DNA of 5,623 bases. Source: Deltaproteobacteria bacterium. Lineage in GTDB: Bacteria > Desulfobacterota > Dissulfuribacteria > Dissulfuribacterales > UBA3076. Of this stretch, positions 3,601-5,623 are shown one piece after another; the stretch's first letter is position 1, and each line of letters opens with the position of its first letter. The notes beneath the pieces are model-generated. The model worked only from the letters and a program-made list of their open reading frames with translations. It was not told the origin of the DNA and ran no database searches. The translations under genes were made by a program, and so were the position numbers. Location: contig JAUXDR010000086.1 in the NCBI GenBank assembly GCA_030618205.1, positions 1 through 5,623 of the forward strand, read 5' to 3'.

Positions 3601-5623
3601 TTGGTTGAGATGATAAAATTAAAAACACAGATAAATGATATGGCCTTCTCCTTTGAAACAGGACGCTTGGCCAAGCAGTCCAACGGCGCCATTTTGGCCA
3701 GCCTGGGGGAAACCGTAGTCCTGGTGACTGCGGTAACCTCCGGTAAAACACGAGAAGGAATAGACTACCTGCCACTCATGGTAGACTACCAGGAGATGTT
3801 CTACGGATCAGGTCGTATACCAGGGAATTATTTCCGTAGGGAGATCGGAAGACCCAGCGAAAAAGAAACCCTGACTTCACGATTTATAGATCGTCCACTT
3901 CGGCCCAGATTTCCTGATGGATACGCCTACGATACCCAGATAATAGCAACGATGCTTTCTGTGGATGTAGAGGTCGATCCTGATGTAGTTGCCATTACTG
4001 CGGCATCCGCAGCCCTTTGTATCTCTGACATACCATTTGACGGCCCTATTGCCGGCGTAAGAGTGGGAAGGGCGGAAGGCAAATTCGTAGTTAACCCTAC
4101 CAAGACCCAGCTTTCGAATTCCGATCTTAACATCATTGTTGCCGGTACTAGAAACGCCATAGTTATGGTAGAGGGTTGGGCCGCGGCACTTTCAGAACAG
4201 GAAGTACTGGATGCTATCTTTTTCGGTCATGAGTCTCTAACGCCCTTGCTCGATCTCCAGGATGAGCTTATTGAAAAGGCGGGTAAGCCCAAGATGACTA
4301 TCCCTGAACCCGATTCGGACCCTGAGTTTGCAGACAAGGTCAGGGCAATCGCCATGGAAAAGATGCTGGCAGCCATACAGATACCCACCAAGGTCGAACG
4401 AGTTCAGGGAATAAGGCGTCTCAAAACAGAAGTTAAGGAGGCATTGGCTGAAGTCCATCCAGGGCGTGAACAGGAGATATCAGAGTGTCTGAATGGCCTC
4501 GAAAAGGAGCTGATGCGTACTTTGATTACAAAAGAAAAGCGCCGGATTGACGGCAGGACTTTTGATGAAGTCAGACCGATTTCCTGCTCTGTGGGAGAAC
4601 TCCCTCGCGCCCACGGCTCAGCGGTCTTCACGCGTGGAGAAACCCAGGTACTGGCTGTGGCAACCCTTGGCAGCTCTGATGACGAACAGAGGATCGAGTC
4701 CCCAGTGGGACAATATTATAAGCACTTCATGCTGCACTATAATTTTACCCCTTTCAGCGTAGGCGAGGTCAGGCCGATGAGGGGTCCGGCACGAAGAGAT
4801 ATCGGCCATGGTGTACTGGCGGAACGGGCATTGGCCGGAGTAGTACCTCCTGCGGACGATTTTCCATATACTATTCGCATTGTTTCAGATGTCCTGGAAT
4901 CAAACGGCTCATCTTCAATGGCTACTGTTTGTGGGGGGACACTTGCTATGATGGATGCAGGCATCCCCGTTCGAGACATGGTGGCAGGGGTTGCAATGGG
5001 CCTTATAAAGGAGAATGACGAGGTCATCATACTCTCTGATATCCTGGGAGATGAAGACCACATGGGCGATATGGACTTCAAAGTAGCAGGGACTGAGGAA
5101 GGGATTGCCGCGCTCCAGATGGACATCAAGATTTCAGGGATCAGCCGGGATATTTTAAGCAAGGCGCTTATGCAAGCAAAAGATGCGAGGCTCTTTATCC
5201 TGGGCAAGATGAAAGAGGTGATAGATCATCCCAGAGAAGACCTTTCCCAGTATGCACCTAGAATCATTACCCTCAACATTAACCCGGATAAGATTCGAGA
5301 TCTTATTGGTCCTGGGGGGAAGCATATACGTGGCATAATAGCGGAAACCGGCGTAAAGATAGACGTCGATGATTCAGGTGAGGTGAACATCTTTTCCTCT
5401 TCAGGGGAAGCAGCAGACGATGCCATCAAAAGGATCAAGGACCTCACAAAAGAGGCTGAGGTCGGAGAGATCTACCTTGGGACCGTGAAAAAGATTATGG
5501 ACTTTGGGGCGTTTGTTGAGATATTACCCGGCACCGACGGCCTGGTGCATATTTCCCAACTGGAGAACAGGCATGTAAAAAATGTAAAGGATATACTTGC
5601 CGAAGGTGACGAAGTCCGTGTAA
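3601..5623 (+). CDS. pnp: Polyribonucleotide nucleotidyltransferase (PNPase), 3' truncated by window edge
   Basis: PNPase is a cytoplasmic, trimeric, phosphate-dependent 3'-5' exoribonuclease, often part of the RNA degradosome. The frame is open to the right edge (674 full codons; the last TAA is out of frame). Domains are a first RNase PH core with ETGRLAKQSNGA and the RNA-contacting YFRR at 77-80, a helical linker (about 240-320), and a second RNase PH core starting near RRIDGRTFDEVRPIS. The second core holds ESNGSSSM (433-440, phosphate site) and DEDHMGDMDFKV with Asp486, Asp492 and Lys494. A KH domain follows with GPGG at 570-573, then an S1 domain from 621, cut before its end. From TTG 3601 these motif positions match E. 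coli numbering. ATG 3610 is the alternative start, three codons shorter. Compared with the E. coli length of 711, roughly 25-50 residues are missing. Confidence 0.97.
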   Translation, partial: MVEMIKLKTQINDMAFSFETGRLAKQSNGAILASLGETVVLVTAVTSGKTREGIDYLPLMVDYQEMFYGSGRIPGNYFRREIGRPSEKETLTSRFIDRPLRPRFPDGYAYDTQIIATMLSVDVEVDPDVVAITAASAALCISDIPFDGPIAGVRVGRAEGKFVVNPTKTQLSNSDLNIIVAGTRNAIVMVEGWAAALSEQEVLDAIFFGHESLTPLLDLQDELIEKAGKPKMTIPEPDSDPEFADKVRAIAMEKMLAAIQIPTKVERVQGIRRLKTEVKEALAEVHPGREQEISECLNGLEKELMRTLITKEKRRIDGRTFDEVRPISCSVGELPRAHGSAVFTRGETQVLAVATLGSSDDEQRIESPVGQYYKHFMLHYNFTPFSVGEVRPMRGPARRDIGHGVLAERALAGVVPPADDFPYTIRIVSDVLESNGSSSMATVCGGTLAMMDAGIPVRDMVAGVAMGLIKENDEVIILSDILGDEDHMGDMDFKVAGTEEGIAALQMDIKISGISRDILSKALMQAKDARLFILGKMKEVIDHPREDLSQYAPRIITLNINPDKIRDLIGPGGKHIRGIIAETGVKIDVDDSGEVNIFSSSGEAADDAIKRIKDLTKEAEVGEIYLGTVKKIMDFGAFVEILPGTDGLVHISQLENRHVKNVKDILAEGDEVRV

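Noticed and set aside
4737..5207. 156-residue open frame on the minus strand opposite pnp
   Set aside because: It lies fully inside the conserved second RNase PH core of PNPase in the antisense direction, has low-complexity Ser/Pro/Ile-rich composition and no recognisable domain; it is a shadow of the coding strand.

Overview
This window is a stretch of one conserved transcription/translation/RNA-processing operon, read entirely on the + strand. The order is infB (3' end), ylxP (DUF503), rbfA, nrnA-like DHH phosphoesterase, truB, rpsO, pnp (5' part). It matches the nusA-infB-rbfA-truB-rpsO-pnp superoperon found across bacteria. A DUF503 gene after infB and a DHH/DHHA1 gene between rbfA and truB are typical of Desulfobacterota (former Deltaproteobacteria) and of some Firmicutes. 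Protein sequence style and moderate base composition make a Desulfobacterota-like organism the best guess. That is an inference from gene order and resemblance, not a database result.

Layout. Positions 1-344 hold the last 113 codons of initiation factor IF2. Positions 345-487 are a spacer dominated by a heptamer-built inverted repeat that starts on the infB stop codon. Positions 488-2212 carry three closely packed genes: ylxP, rbfA and nrnA. rbfA follows ylxP after 10 nt; the nrnA start either overlaps the rbfA stop or lies 8 nt beyond it. truB (2205-3197) overlaps the nrnA end by 8 nt. A 46-nt leader with a strong Shine-Dalgarno sequence precedes rpsO (3244-3513). An 87-nt spacer with two hairpins precedes pnp, which runs off the right edge inside its S1 domain.

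How the genes work together. IF2 starts translation, RbfA matures the 30S subunit, S15 nucleates assembly of the 16S central domain, and TruB modifies tRNA position 55. PNPase degrades RNA from the 3' end, and the NrnA-type enzyme is expected to finish the resulting 2-5 nt oligoribonucleotides. YlxP is a conserved small protein of unknown role.

The coding content is ordinary housekeeping and I see no mobile, defence or biosynthetic system. The unusual material is in the spacers. One is the 4+4 heptamer inverted element after infB. The other is the rpsO-pnp spacer, where one segment can pair either with a neighbouring hairpin arm or with the pnp ribosome-binding site.
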